Shown here in pieces: positions 1 to 7,052 of a stretch of DNA of 27,646 bases. The notes beneath the pieces were generated by a model. It saw nothing but the letters and a program-made list of their open reading frames with translations, searched no databases and was not told where the DNA came from. Position 1 is the first letter of the stretch. Every line of letters begins with the position of its first letter. Source of the DNA: JALOAP01 sp964632355 (GTDB lineage Bacteria; Chloroflexota; Dehalococcoidia; Tepidiformales; Tepidiformaceae); assembly GCA_964632355.1 (NCBI GenBank), contig CAZWBW010000031.1, positions 1 through 27,646 on the forward strand. The letters run 5' to 3'. The position numbers and the translations under genes were made by a program.

Positions 1-63
1 GTACGCGTTCGGCCGTAGGGCTCACATACGGTCGCGGTACTGGTTGGGGTGGCAGGAAGGACT

Positions 64-90
64 GCCGATAGCCGATAGCCGATAGCCGAT
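64..90. repeat. Tandem heptamer GCCGATA, nearly four copies
   Basis: Three perfect copies of GCCGATA and a fourth with a changed last base lie just upstream of the rplU promoter. The same 7-bp period with related words (GCCAACA, GCCGACA, GGCTGTT) recurs in the intergenic regions near 2053-2196 and 15318-15438. It is non-coding and not a CRISPR, since there are no spacers. Function is unknown. Confidence 0.8.
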
Positions 91-101
91 GGCCCGCTTC
101 G

Positions 102-131
102 TTGACGGTTATGGCGACCGCTTCCTACACT
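102..131 (+). promoter_or_regulatory. Sigma-70-like promoter of the L21-L27-L31 operon
   Basis: TTGACG at 102-107 is followed after 18 bases by TACACT at 126-131, a reasonable match to TTGACA/TATAAT. It would give a leader of roughly 70 bases before rplU at 210. The leader contains GACGC and GCGTT segments that could pair, so autoregulation by a ribosomal protein is possible, but I cannot show it. Confidence 0.55.
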
Positions 132-209
132 AGGAGACTGTCCCCGATGCTTGTCCCAGGACGCTGAGCGGGCGTTAGCAACCCGGGCTTCAACTTGGAG
201 TTTTGTCGT

Positions 210-524
210 ATGGAAGCGATTGTGCGCGCCGACGGGCGCCAAATGCGCCTCGTCGAGGGGCAGGAAATCGAGGTGAGCCGCATCGCGGGCGAACCGGGCG
301 ATGTCATCGACTTCGGTGAAGTGATGATGGTGCTCGATGGCGCCGATGTCACCGTCGGCACGCCGGTCGTGGAGGGCGCATCGGTCAAGGCGCGCATTAC
401 CCAGCACGGCCGCCGCCCGAAGCTGCGGTTCATGAAGTACAAGAGCAAGGTCCGCTACCGGCGGACGCTCGGCCATCGCCAGCCGGTTACGCGGCTCGTG
501 GTCGAGTCGATTTCGAAGGGGTAA
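210..524 (+). CDS. rplU: 50S ribosomal protein L21
   Basis: This 104-residue protein has the L21 pattern. It begins MEAIVRADGRQ, has the VEGQEIEVSRI segment and a basic C-terminal half (ARITQHGRRPKLRFMKYKSKVRYRR) that binds 23S rRNA, followed by a hydrophobic tail ending in SISKG. An upstream in-frame TTG at 195 would add five residues. The ATG at 210 is preferred because GGAG lies at 197-200 with nine bases of spacing and because L21 proteins normally begin at this point. It is the first gene of a compact L21-L27-L31 operon; rpmA follows after six bases. The length is normal for the family and no abnormal residues are seen. Confidence 0.96.
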   Translation: MEAIVRADGRQMRLVEGQEIEVSRIAGEPGDVIDFGEVMMVLDGADVTVGTPVVEGASVKARITQHGRRPKLRFMKYKSKVRYRRTLGHRQPVTRLVVESISKG

Positions 525-530
525 GGCGAG

Positions 531-797
531 ATGGCGCATAAGAAGGGCGTTTCCAGCTCGAAGAACGGCCGCGACTCGCATTCGAAGCGGCTGGGCGTGA
601 AGCACTTCGATGGCGAACTCGTGAAGCCGGGCTCGATCATCATTCGGCAGCGCGGCACGCGCTTCCATCCCGGCAACAACGTCGGACTTGGCCGGGACTA
701 CACCATCTACTCGCTCATCGACGGGCAGGTGAAGTTCGAGCCCTACGCCAAGGGCCGCCGCAAGAAGGTCAGCGTCTACGCAACCGCGGAGGCGTAG
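531..797 (+). CDS. rpmA: 50S ribosomal protein L27
   Basis: This 88-residue L27 starts MAHKKGVSSSKNGRDS and contains the family core (SKRLGVKHFDGE, GSIIIRQRGTRFHPGNNVGLGRD). The flexible basic N-terminus reaches towards the peptidyl-transferase centre in bacterial ribosomes. The protein starts directly with MAHKKG and lacks the N-terminal extension that Firmicutes L27 must cleave, so no Prp-type processing is expected. It starts six bases after the rplU stop and is followed by rpmE after 15 bases, so the three genes are almost certainly co-transcribed. Confidence 0.97.
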   Translation: MAHKKGVSSSKNGRDSHSKRLGVKHFDGELVKPGSIIIRQRGTRFHPGNNVGLGRDYTIYSLIDGQVKFEPYAKGRRKKVSVYATAEA

Positions 798-812
798 GAA
801 AGGAGCACACGG

Positions 813-1013
813 GTGAAGGCGAACATCCACCCGAAGTACGACGAGGCGATTATCGTCTGCACGTGTGGGAACGAGATTCGAACTCGGTCCACCAAGGAGC
901 GGATGCACCTCGACGTTTGCAGCAACTGCCACCCGTTCTTCACGGGCGAACAGCGCATCGTGGACACGGCGGGTCGCGTCGAACGGTTTAACCGCCGTTA
1001 CGGACGCAAATAA
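813..1013 (+). CDS. rpmE: 50S ribosomal protein L31, zinc-binding form
   Basis: This 66-residue L31 starts at GTG 813, with AGGAG at 801-805 seven bases upstream. It begins MKANIHPKYDEA and carries four cysteines at residues 16, 18, 36 and 39 (CTC and CSNC), which are the zinc ligands of the C+ form. Zn-replete cells normally use this form, and L31 can act as a zinc store. The ending FNRRYGRK is typical. The gene ends the ribosomal operon and is followed by an intrinsic terminator. In many bacteria rpmE lies next to a YqhQ/DUF1385 gene, as it does here. Confidence 0.96.
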   Translation: MKANIHPKYDEAIIVCTCGNEIRTRSTKERMHLDVCSNCHPFFTGEQRIVDTAGRVERFNRRYGRK

Positions 1014-1032
1014 CCGCTTCCGGTAGAGTAAG

Positions 1033-1059
1033 AGGGGCGCAAACCTGCGCCCCTTTTTT
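1033..1059 (+). terminator. Intrinsic terminator after rpmE
   Basis: AGGGGCGCA at 1033-1041 pairs perfectly with TGCGCCCCT at 1046-1054 around the four-base loop AACC. Six consecutive T bases follow from 1054 to 1059. This is a textbook rho-independent terminator on the plus strand. It ends only eight bases before the next start codon. Confidence 0.93.
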
Positions 1060-1067
1060 CGTATCCC

Positions 1068-2045
1068 ATGAGAAGCGACGAAGTCCCCCAGGCGCATAGT
1101 CTCTACTACGGCGGCCAGGCCGTCCTCGAAGGCGTGATGATTCGCGGGCCGGAGCACATGGCCGTCGCCGTGCGCCACCCGAAGGGGCACATCGTGAAGC
1201 ACGCCGAACGGCTCGGCGGGCTCTATACCGGCCGCGCCCGGCGGATGCCGCTGGTCCGCGGCGTGGTCGTGCTCTGGGAGACGATGAGCCTCGGCATGCG
1301 TGCCCTTTCGTTCTCGTCGCGCATCGCCTTCGAAGAAGAGGAGGACGACGACGGCCAGCCGGCCGAGTTCCCGCAGAGCGTGTTCTGGGGAACGATGGCG
1401 CTCGCGCTGGTGTTCGTGGTAGCGCTGTTCTTCGCAGCTCCCATCCTGCTCGCGAACCTGCTCGAACTGATTGACGCGCACCGCATCGTCATCGTCGCAG
1501 TCGAAGGCGTCATCAGGCTCGGGCTGTTCATCGGGTACATCTGGCTCATCGGGCGAATCAGCGAGATCCACCGTGTGTTCCAGTACCACGGCGCCGAGCA
1601 CATGACGATCCACGCGTACGAAGCGGGCCAGTCACTCAACGTCGACAGCGTGCGCCGGTTCCCCAAGGAGCACACCCGCTGCGGCACGAGCTTCCTGCTC
1701 GTGGTCGTGATCGTCGCGCTCATCACGTTCTTCATCTTCGACGCGCTGGTCGACGAAGGGCTCCTCGTGCGAACGGCCTCGCGCATCGTGCTGATGCCCG
1801 TCGTCGCATCGATCAGCTACGAAATCCTGCGGTTCGGTGCGAAGTTCGGGAACAACCCGCTCGTTCGGCTGATGTTCGCGCCGAACATCGCGCTGCAGGC
1901 GCTGACCACCAAGGTGCCCGACGACAGCCAGATCGAAGTCGCCATCGCGTCATTCGAAGCCGTCCTCGCCCAGACCCGCGGCGTCCCCGCCGAGGAAATC
2001 GCCCCGGAAGCCGAAGCGCTGGAAGACGCGCCGCCGTTGCAGTGA
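1068..2045 (+). CDS. DUF1385 (YqhQ-type) integral membrane protein
   Basis: This 325-residue protein belongs to the DUF1385/YqhQ family, whose biochemical role is not established. Family hallmarks are visible: the N-terminal YYGGQAVLEGVMIRGP, then hydrophobic segments at about residues 105-130 and 140-165, the conserved YHGAEHMTIHAYE loop, and HTRCGTSFLL leading into more membrane segments (about 205-235 and 240-265). The Glu/Asp-rich C-terminal tail is probably cytoplasmic. No Shine-Dalgarno precedes ATG 1068, and the start lies eight bases past the rpmE terminator. Expression may therefore depend on a cryptic promoter inside the rpmE tail (TAGAGT at 1024) or on readthrough. The neighbour usual in other genomes, prfA/prmC, is absent. 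Confidence 0.88.
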   Translation: MRSDEVPQAHSLYYGGQAVLEGVMIRGPEHMAVAVRHPKGHIVKHAERLGGLYTGRARRMPLVRGVVVLWETMSLGMRALSFSSRIAFEEEEDDDGQPAEFPQSVFWGTMALALVFVVALFFAAPILLANLLELIDAHRIVIVAVEGVIRLGLFIGYIWLIGRISEIHRVFQYHGAEHMTIHAYEAGQSLNVDSVRRFPKEHTRCGTSFLLVVVIVALITFFIFDALVDEGLLVRTASRIVLMPVVASISYEILRFGAKFGNNPLVRLMFAPNIALQALTTKVPDDSQIEVAIASFEAVLAQTRGVPAEEIAPEAEALEDAPPLQ

Positions 2046-2052
2046 GCCGATC

Positions 2053-2196
2053 GGCCTTCGGGTATCGGCCTCCGGCTGTTGGGTACTCTCCGGAACGGTA
2101 GGTGCGGATACCCGGCGCGCTGGTAGCTGCCGAGCGGCCTGGCGCTCCCTAACGGTCGCGGTCTGGTGCGGCTATGCCGATAGCCAACAGCCGACA
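2053..2196. repeat. Intergenic heptad-periodic repeats in two opposed blocks
   Basis: From 2053 to 2087 the sequence reads as five successive 7-mers that all begin with GG (GGCCTTC, GGGTATC, GGCCTCC, GGCTGTT, GGGTACT). From 2176 to 2196 it reads GCCGATA, GCCAACA, GCCGACA. The second block is in the opposite orientation: GGCTGTT is close to the reverse complement of GCCAACA shifted by one base. The 161-base gap between the DUF1385 gene and the converging decarboxylase-like gene holds no gene that I can see. Confidence 0.7.
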
Positions 2197-2206
2197 GCCG
2201 GCCGCC

Positions 2207-2986
2207 CTAGTGGTCGAACGCAGAGTAGTCGTCGACCGCCATGAAAGCCCAGGGCAGGAACTGTTCGGCGGGAACGGTGGCGACGACTTCGCCGCGGGTG
2301 TGCGTATCGCCCTCGCTGTAGGCGCCGGCTTCGACTTCGAGCACCGGCAGGTCGATGAGCGGGTCGTGGCCCGATTCGCGGAAGACGATGGCCGCGGTCC
2401 CGCGGGCCAGCCGGCGAATCGTCCCGGTGTGCGTCACGCGCACGAGCTGGGGGTCGAACGCGAGGCCGTGGCCGTCGGGCGCCGGCAGGTGCTTGAAGTA
2501 GTAGTGATGTGTCGTGGAACTCCGCTCGGTTTCGGCAGGCTCGGAGTCGAGCGACACATCGAGTTCGAGGTAGGTGATGCCGTGCCGGGTGACCCGGCCC
2601 CGCACGTGCTTGCCGCGCCGTTCGACGTCGATTTCCGCGAGCTTCTTCGGTTCGGCGTACAGGTCGCGCCCGAAGATGATGGCGGTGTCGGTGCTCATCG
2701 GCATCATCAGGCAGAAGAAGCCCGGTTCGTCCTGGAACGTGCAGGCGAGGTTCACCGATGCGCCGAAGAACGGCCCGACGCAGTTCGACCGTCCGATTTC
2801 GTAGACAGCGACGGAAACCCGCGCCGTTTCGGCCGGCTTGAGCGGCGGCGGCAGCAATTCGGCCAGCACCTCCGGGTCGGTGAGGAAGGTCGCCGAGACG
2901 GTTCGGCTATCGAGGAACGCCGGGGCCGCCTGCGCCGCTTCGATTCGCTTGATCTGGTCGGGCGTTTTCACAAACCGGGTTCGCAT
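2207..2986 (-). CDS. Acetoacetate decarboxylase (ADC) superfamily protein
   Basis: This 259-residue protein matches the ADC fold family. The motif GRDLYAEPKKLAEI, at about residue 120, contains the Lys-Lys pair in which one lysine forms the Schiff base in acetoacetate decarboxylase. The preceding VAVYEIG..NCVGPFFGASVNLAC and LMMPMSTD segments are also ADC-like. ADC-fold proteins also include aldolase- or dehydratase-like enzymes of secondary metabolism, so decarboxylation of acetoacetate itself is not certain. ATG 2986 is chosen over a longer frame because GGAGG lies five bases upstream at 2992-2996. It lies 67 bases downstream of the GT2 gene on the same strand and may be the last gene of that operon. 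It converges on the DUF1385 gene across a repeat-bearing gap. Confidence 0.8.
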   Translation of the reverse strand: MRTRFVKTPDQIKRIEAAQAAPAFLDSRTVSATFLTDPEVLAELLPPPLKPAETARVSVAVYEIGRSNCVGPFFGASVNLACTFQDEPGFFCLMMPMSTDTAIIFGRDLYAEPKKLAEIDVERRGKHVRGRVTRHGITYLELDVSLDSEPAETERSSTTHHYYFKHLPAPDGHGLAFDPQLVRVTHTGTIRRLARGTAAIVFRESGHDPLIDLPVLEVEAGAYSEGDTHTRGEVVATVPAEQFLPWAFMAVDDYSAFDH

Positions 2987-3053
2987 GGTGGCCTCCGTGC
3001 GCGTGCTCACCCGATTCTACGGCTGCGGCGAACACCCCGGGGGCGTTTGCCGT

Positions 3054-3911
3054 TCATTTCCCGCGGCGTGGGAGCGGCAGCACCTTCGAAACACACTGCA
3101 GCAGGCGGTACTCGAGCGTCCCGTGGCGCTCCTTGTACCGGGCGTGCATCAGCCGGTACGAATCCTGGATGGGCCGGGTGTCGCCCTGCAGGTCGTGGAT
3201 GAGCGACGGCTGCCCGGTGCTGTAGACCAGGATCTCCGTATCGACGAAGGCGTGACCGAAGCGGCGCATCGCGCGCGCGAAGAACTCGACGTCTTCGTAC
3301 ACGGGAAGCGCAGGGTCGTATCCGCCGAGTTTGAGCGCCGCCGCCCGCGAGATGACGCAGGCGGAGTTAATGATCACGGTTCCGCGGAACATGATGATGC
3401 CGGTGGTGAGCCAGCTCGACCGCCGGTAGCGGCGTGCGGTTCGCGCGGCCCACGTGAACCATTCGTTGTACTCACGGACCGTCTTGGCATCGGGGCCCAC
3501 GCACCGAACGCGGCCGAAAGCGACGTGCGCGCCGCGGCGCTCCATCTCTCGCACGGCCTGTTCGAGACCGGCCGGGTTCACGCAATCGTCGTCGTCGAGG
3601 AAGTAGAGGTATCGGCCGCGCACGAGCTCGATGCCGCGGTTGCGAACCAGCGCCGGGCGCCCGCCGGAAACCGGCGACATGGCGTGGTAGGCGACGCGTG
3701 GGTCCCCGAGGCCCGCCACCACCTCCTTTGCGCTCCGTTCCGGGTCGTCGTCGATAACGGCAACCTCGAGGTCGAGGCCGGTGGCGAGCACGCTTTCGAG
3801 CGCGGCGCGAAGCTGCCGGGGGCGGCGGTACGCCGGGATGATGACCGAAAGGAGCGGCGATTCCGTCCGCTTCGCCGGCGAATCAGCGAGGCGAAGCTCT
3901 CCGGTTGTCAT
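3054..3911 (-). CDS. Family 2 glycosyltransferase
   Basis: This 285-residue protein has a GT-A fold GT2 domain. LLSVIIPAYRRPRQLRAALESVL lies near residue 20, VAVIDDDPE carries the first nucleotide-binding aspartates, GGRPALVRNRGIELV follows, and YLYFLDDDDCVNP is the metal-binding DxD region. A later VYEDVEFFARAMRRFG matches the ED(W/V)E catalytic-base motif. It would transfer a sugar from a nucleotide-sugar donor; the acceptor is unknown. No membrane segments are obvious, so it probably acts at the inner face of the membrane. Its ATG overlaps the stop of the ATP-grasp gene as ATGA (3908-3911), which implies translational coupling. The frame is open far upstream, but that extension only shadows the ATP-grasp gene. 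Confidence 0.9.
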   Translation of the reverse strand: MTTGELRLADSPAKRTESPLLSVIIPAYRRPRQLRAALESVLATGLDLEVAVIDDDPERSAKEVVAGLGDPRVAYHAMSPVSGGRPALVRNRGIELVRGRYLYFLDDDDCVNPAGLEQAVREMERRGAHVAFGRVRCVGPDAKTVREYNEWFTWAARTARRYRRSSWLTTGIIMFRGTVIINSACVISRAAALKLGGYDPALPVYEDVEFFARAMRRFGHAFVDTEILVYSTGQPSLIHDLQGDTRPIQDSYRLMHARYKERHGTLEYRLLQCVSKVLPLPRRGK

Positions 3912-5146
3912 CGAAACGGCTCCCAGTCCTTCCAAAACGGCCGAATCAGCCCGCGCGGATGGCGGAGATAGCGAGCAGCGAACACCAGCCCGGGCAGCGG
4001 GTCGCGCCAGTCGTGCGCGACATCCACAGAACCGCGGGCGAGGATGTCGCGGTAGCGCGCGAGCAACTCCCTGCGCGGACCGCCGCGCGCGAGCGCGACA
4101 CTCTGCCCGACGAAGAGGAGAAAGCCATTGCGCCATCGCTTCCCGGGTTTGGGATAGGGCCGTGGGGCCACGGGCCGGCCCGTCATCGCTGCGTACCAGA
4201 GCACCGGCAGGTCGTTCCCGGCCGCGATGTCGAGCGACATCTGCCCGAACCCGCGCGGGTTCAGGTCGAGCGCATACAGCGCTCCCGTGGCCGGGTCTCG
4301 CAGGATCTCGATCTCGAAGATGCCGGTGCCCAGGACCTCCCGAACGATCTTCAGGGCAGCATCGAGAAACGGCGGGGGTTCGATGACCTCGAATTCGAGG
4401 CCAACGCCGAGCGGCCCGGGCCACTGCCGGCCCTTCTTCGCGGCCAGCAGTGCGAGCGGCTGGCCCGACGCATCGAGCACCCCGCTGATGCTGACGAACT
4501 CGGCGCCCGGCGGCGCACAGAACGCCTGTACGAGCGGCAACTCGAGCCCCGGGAAGCGCTCGAACACCGGGCGCTCGGCCGGTCCGTACTCGTGCGGAAC
4601 GAACGCTTCCCGGACTTCCGCTGCGTTGAGCGCGAGCGCGCCACGGTAATGGCCGTTCCCGACATGGGACTTTGGCTTGAGCGCCACCGGGTAGCCAAAC
4701 GCCTCTGCGGCGGCCACCGCTTCGTCGGCGGTGCGGGGCGCGACGCCCGCCGGAGCGGGGATGGGCAGGCCTTCCAGTGCGCTGGCGAAACGATCCTTGA
4801 ACAGCGTGGTGACCAGCTGCTCGCCGCGTGGCAGCGCCTGGCTGAACTCGGGCGCGAACCACTGGCGCGCCATCGCGATGTGGTAGCAGAGCTGGTCACT
4901 CGTGGGAGCGACCAGCTGGATGCGGCCACTGCGGACCTCGTCGCATAGCCAGGGCTCGAACTCCGCGATGTTGTCCATTGGCGGGCAGGGCTTCACCTCG
5001 GCGCGCCAGCGCGACAGCCTCGCCGGCGGCCAGCGCGACGGGGAGTAGAACTGCATCGGGATGCCGGCCCGGCCCAGCGAACGGATGAACGCCAGCGCCG
5101 GCGGCGTTTCGAGGTCAAAGATGGCTACGGCCGGTTGGGAACCCAT
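3908..5146 (-). CDS. ATP-grasp ligase, carboxylate-amine ligase type
   Basis: This 412-residue protein looks like an ATP-grasp enzyme. VAIFDLETPPALAFIRSLGRAGIP forms an N-terminal nucleotide-fold region (residues 8-31). VAPTSDQLCYHIA follows, then FGYPVALKPKSHVGNG with the ATP-binding lysine. GIFEIEILRD and YALDLNPRGFGQMSLD carry the acidic and Asn residues that ligate Mg. Such enzymes activate a carboxylate as acyl-phosphate and join it to an amine or thiol. ATG 5146 is supported by GGAG seven bases upstream; a GTG at 5161 is possible. It starts 18 bases after the PLP decarboxylase stop and overlaps the GT2 start by four bases. An attractive but unproven idea is that it joins an acid to the amine made by the neighbouring decarboxylase. 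Confidence 0.82.
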   Translation of the reverse strand: MGSQPAVAIFDLETPPALAFIRSLGRAGIPMQFYSPSRWPPARLSRWRAEVKPCPPMDNIAEFEPWLCDEVRSGRIQLVAPTSDQLCYHIAMARQWFAPEFSQALPRGEQLVTTLFKDRFASALEGLPIPAPAGVAPRTADEAVAAAEAFGYPVALKPKSHVGNGHYRGALALNAAEVREAFVPHEYGPAERPVFERFPGLELPLVQAFCAPPGAEFVSISGVLDASGQPLALLAAKKGRQWPGPLGVGLEFEVIEPPPFLDAALKIVREVLGTGIFEIEILRDPATGALYALDLNPRGFGQMSLDIAAGNDLPVLWYAAMTGRPVAPRPYPKPGKRWRNGFLLFVGQSVALARGGPRRELLARYRDILARGSVDVAHDWRDPLPGLVFAARYLRHPRGLIRPFWKDWEPFR

Positions 5147-5164
5147 GGCGTCTCTCCGCACCCG

Positions 5165-6583
5165 TCAGAGCGTCACGGCCTGTGCAGCCACGTCGCGGGC
5201 GGCGAGGTCTTCGAACCGCTCAGCGCGACGAAGGAGCGTCACCGCCCCGCCGTCGATGGCGACAATGGGCGGGCGTGGAAACGAGAACGAGGTCGAAAAC
5301 GGGACGAAGTACGCGCCGGTGTCCATGAACGCGAGGACGTCGCCGCGCTGGAGCTCGGGGAACTCCCACGCGTTGCACACGACATCGCCCGGCGTGCAGA
5401 TGGGGCCAGCAATCCGGTAGGTGCGCCGTGGAGCGCCCCCTCGGGGCTGCCCGGCATAGAAAACCTGGTGGTATTCGGAGCGCATCGGCTCGGCAACGTT
5501 GATACCGGCGTCGACGATTGCGTACGCAGGCGTGGTGTCGTGGCGAACGTCGAGCACGCGAGTGAGCAGCAGTTGCGTGTTGCCCGTGAGCGCCCGGCCG
5601 GGTTCGAAACAGACCTGCCGCCGCAGGCCCGAGTTCCCGAACGCCTCGCGGACCAGCCGGTCGACCGTGCGCACGGCCGCCCGTGGCGAGAGACGCATCG
5701 CCGGGTCGGGCGGACGGAGGTCGGTGCCGAATGCGCGGTTCAGCCGGTACTCACGCGAAGGAATGGGTGCCGACGAAGGGCAGGGAAGGCTCCCGCCGAA
5801 ATTGAGGACGGTCAACTCGATACCCGGTTCGGCCTCCAGGTCGCGGACGAAGCCGAGCACCGCCGCGGCGAACCCTTCGAGCTCGGCCACGGTGGTGATG
5901 GTGTTCCCCCGGTGGGCGTGGATGCCCACGACTTCGAGCGACGGCTGGCCCAGCGCGTGCCGGTACGCCTCGACCGCGGCGCCACCGGCGATCGTGAACC
6001 CGAACTGCCCCGCCCATGCGTCATCGGTGGCGACGCGGATGCCGACGCGCGCGCGCCGCCCGAGCCGCGCAGCCAGCCGTGCCACGCGCTCGATTTCCCC
6101 GTGCGAATTCAGGTTCACAAGTATGTCGTTTTCGATGGCCGTGACGAGCGAGGCATCGGACTTGGCCGGGCCGTTGTAGACGATGTCGGCGGGCGACACC
6201 CCGAGCCGCAGCGCGAGCCAGAGTTCGTATTCGGAGATGACTTCGGCGCCGATGCCAGCGCGGTGGAGTTCGGCAAGGACGCCCGGCACCGGGTTCGTCT
6301 TGTACGAGTAGTAGATACGCCAGGCCACGGCATCGTCGCTCGGGGCCGAAAGGAAGGCCGCGGCGTTCTCGCGCAGGGAACGGGGCAGCACCACGTGCAA
6401 CGGCGAGCCGTACACCTCGACGAGTTCGGACAGGCGAACGCCTTCGTATTCGAGTGCGCCGCCAGCACCCCGGGCGAGCCCCCAGAGTTCGGGAGGAAGG
6501 TCCTCGCGGTGCGGCGCGAACCTGGCCGCTAGCGGACGCAGGGATTCACGGGCGAGGGCTCGCAGACCAGCAGCCACCGTCAT
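5165..6583 (-). CDS. PLP-dependent fold-III amino-acid decarboxylase (DapDC/OrnDC group)
   Basis: This 472-residue protein belongs to the alanine-racemase-fold decarboxylase family. YYSYKTNP supplies the PLP lysine (about K95), GIHAHRGN the histidine stacking on PLP, FEPGR the phosphate-binding arginine region, and DTGAY the tyrosine near the C-terminus. The substrate-specificity loop, which usually reads CESxD in diaminopimelate decarboxylase, reads CTPGD here within GPICTPGDVV. The true substrate is therefore unlikely to be simply meso-DAP. The glycine loop is FGGSLP rather than the usual DIGGGFP. An N-terminal extension of about 50 residues precedes the barrel. The start is uncertain: ATG 6583 is chosen, but it lacks a strong Shine-Dalgarno. 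The gene is first in a four-gene minus-strand group and divergent from the 86-aa and carbamoyltransferase genes. Confidence 0.85.
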   Translation of the reverse strand: MTVAAGLRALARESLRPLAARFAPHREDLPPELWGLARGAGGALEYEGVRLSELVEVYGSPLHVVLPRSLRENAAAFLSAPSDDAVAWRIYYSYKTNPVPGVLAELHRAGIGAEVISEYELWLALRLGVSPADIVYNGPAKSDASLVTAIENDILVNLNSHGEIERVARLAARLGRRARVGIRVATDDAWAGQFGFTIAGGAAVEAYRHALGQPSLEVVGIHAHRGNTITTVAELEGFAAAVLGFVRDLEAEPGIELTVLNFGGSLPCPSSAPIPSREYRLNRAFGTDLRPPDPAMRLSPRAAVRTVDRLVREAFGNSGLRRQVCFEPGRALTGNTQLLLTRVLDVRHDTTPAYAIVDAGINVAEPMRSEYHQVFYAGQPRGGAPRRTYRIAGPICTPGDVVCNAWEFPELQRGDVLAFMDTGAYFVPFSTSFSFPRPPIVAIDGGAVTLLRRAERFEDLAARDVAAQAVTL

Positions 6584-6751
6584 GAGGCGGAGTGTTGCCG
6601 GGAAATGTTGAGCGCAGGTTACTGCGGGGTCTCCCCCTGCCGTGCAGTCCACGCCTTTTGTGCCGGCGAACCAGGGGCGGCGCTCTTTGTCCCGGCTACA
6701 ACGTTTCCTTCACATACACAGGGTGTCATTTGTCGGCGTTGAGGTTCTCAC

Positions 6752-7012
6752 ATGATGGCCGTGAGCTGTTGGCGGCGGCGTTCCGATGCCGATCCGGAGG
6801 CCTTTCGGAAAGCAGTGGCGGAAGTCTGTGCCTGCCGTTCCTCGCACGCCGAGGTGCGACGGTGCCGCGCCTACTGGAAGAACGACGACACCGTCGTGAT
6901 CGAGGTCGAGGCCGAGTCCTGCTACCTCACCGCGCCCCCAACCATCGACGTGGCGCGCCTCGTCTACAACCTGGTGTCGCTCGGCGAGCCTACCGGCACG
7001 TTCCGCTGGTGA
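6752..7012 (+). CDS. 86-aa hypothetical protein, cysteine-containing
   Basis: I do not recognise a family. The 86-residue protein starts at ATG 6752, with GAGG at 6741-6744 seven bases upstream; a second ATG follows at once at 6755. The N-terminal half is basic and carries four cysteines (residues 6, 26, 28 and 38), with CAC spaced as a CxC. The C-terminal half looks folded and strand-rich (DTVVIEVEAESCYLTA, VARLVYNLVSLGEPTGTFRW). It stands alone between the divergent decarboxylase and the carbamoyltransferase, 40 bases ahead of the latter and probably co-transcribed with it. It could be an accessory or binding subunit of that pathway, but there is no direct evidence for this. Confidence 0.6.
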   Translation: MMAVSCWRRRSDADPEAFRKAVAEVCACRSSHAEVRRCRAYWKNDDTVVIEVEAESCYLTAPPTIDVARLVYNLVSLGEPTGTFRW

Positions 7013-7052
7013 CATCGGTCGCCGGTCGCCGGACCAGATCCAGGAGGTACCG

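Noticed and set aside
195..209. TTG start for rplU five codons upstream
   Set aside because: The GGAG at 197-200 would lie inside the coding start and is well spaced for ATG 210; L21 proteins begin at MEAIV-like residues.
2174..3971. Long plus-strand open frames over the ADC-like and GT2 genes
   Set aside because: They are antisense frames in GC-rich DNA; the minus-strand products carry clear family motifs.
3912..4862. N-terminal extension of the GT2 frame (317 residues)
   Set aside because: The extension is Arg/Ala-rich and overlaps the ATP-grasp gene in another frame. The ATGA overlap at 3908-3911 marks the true GT2 start.
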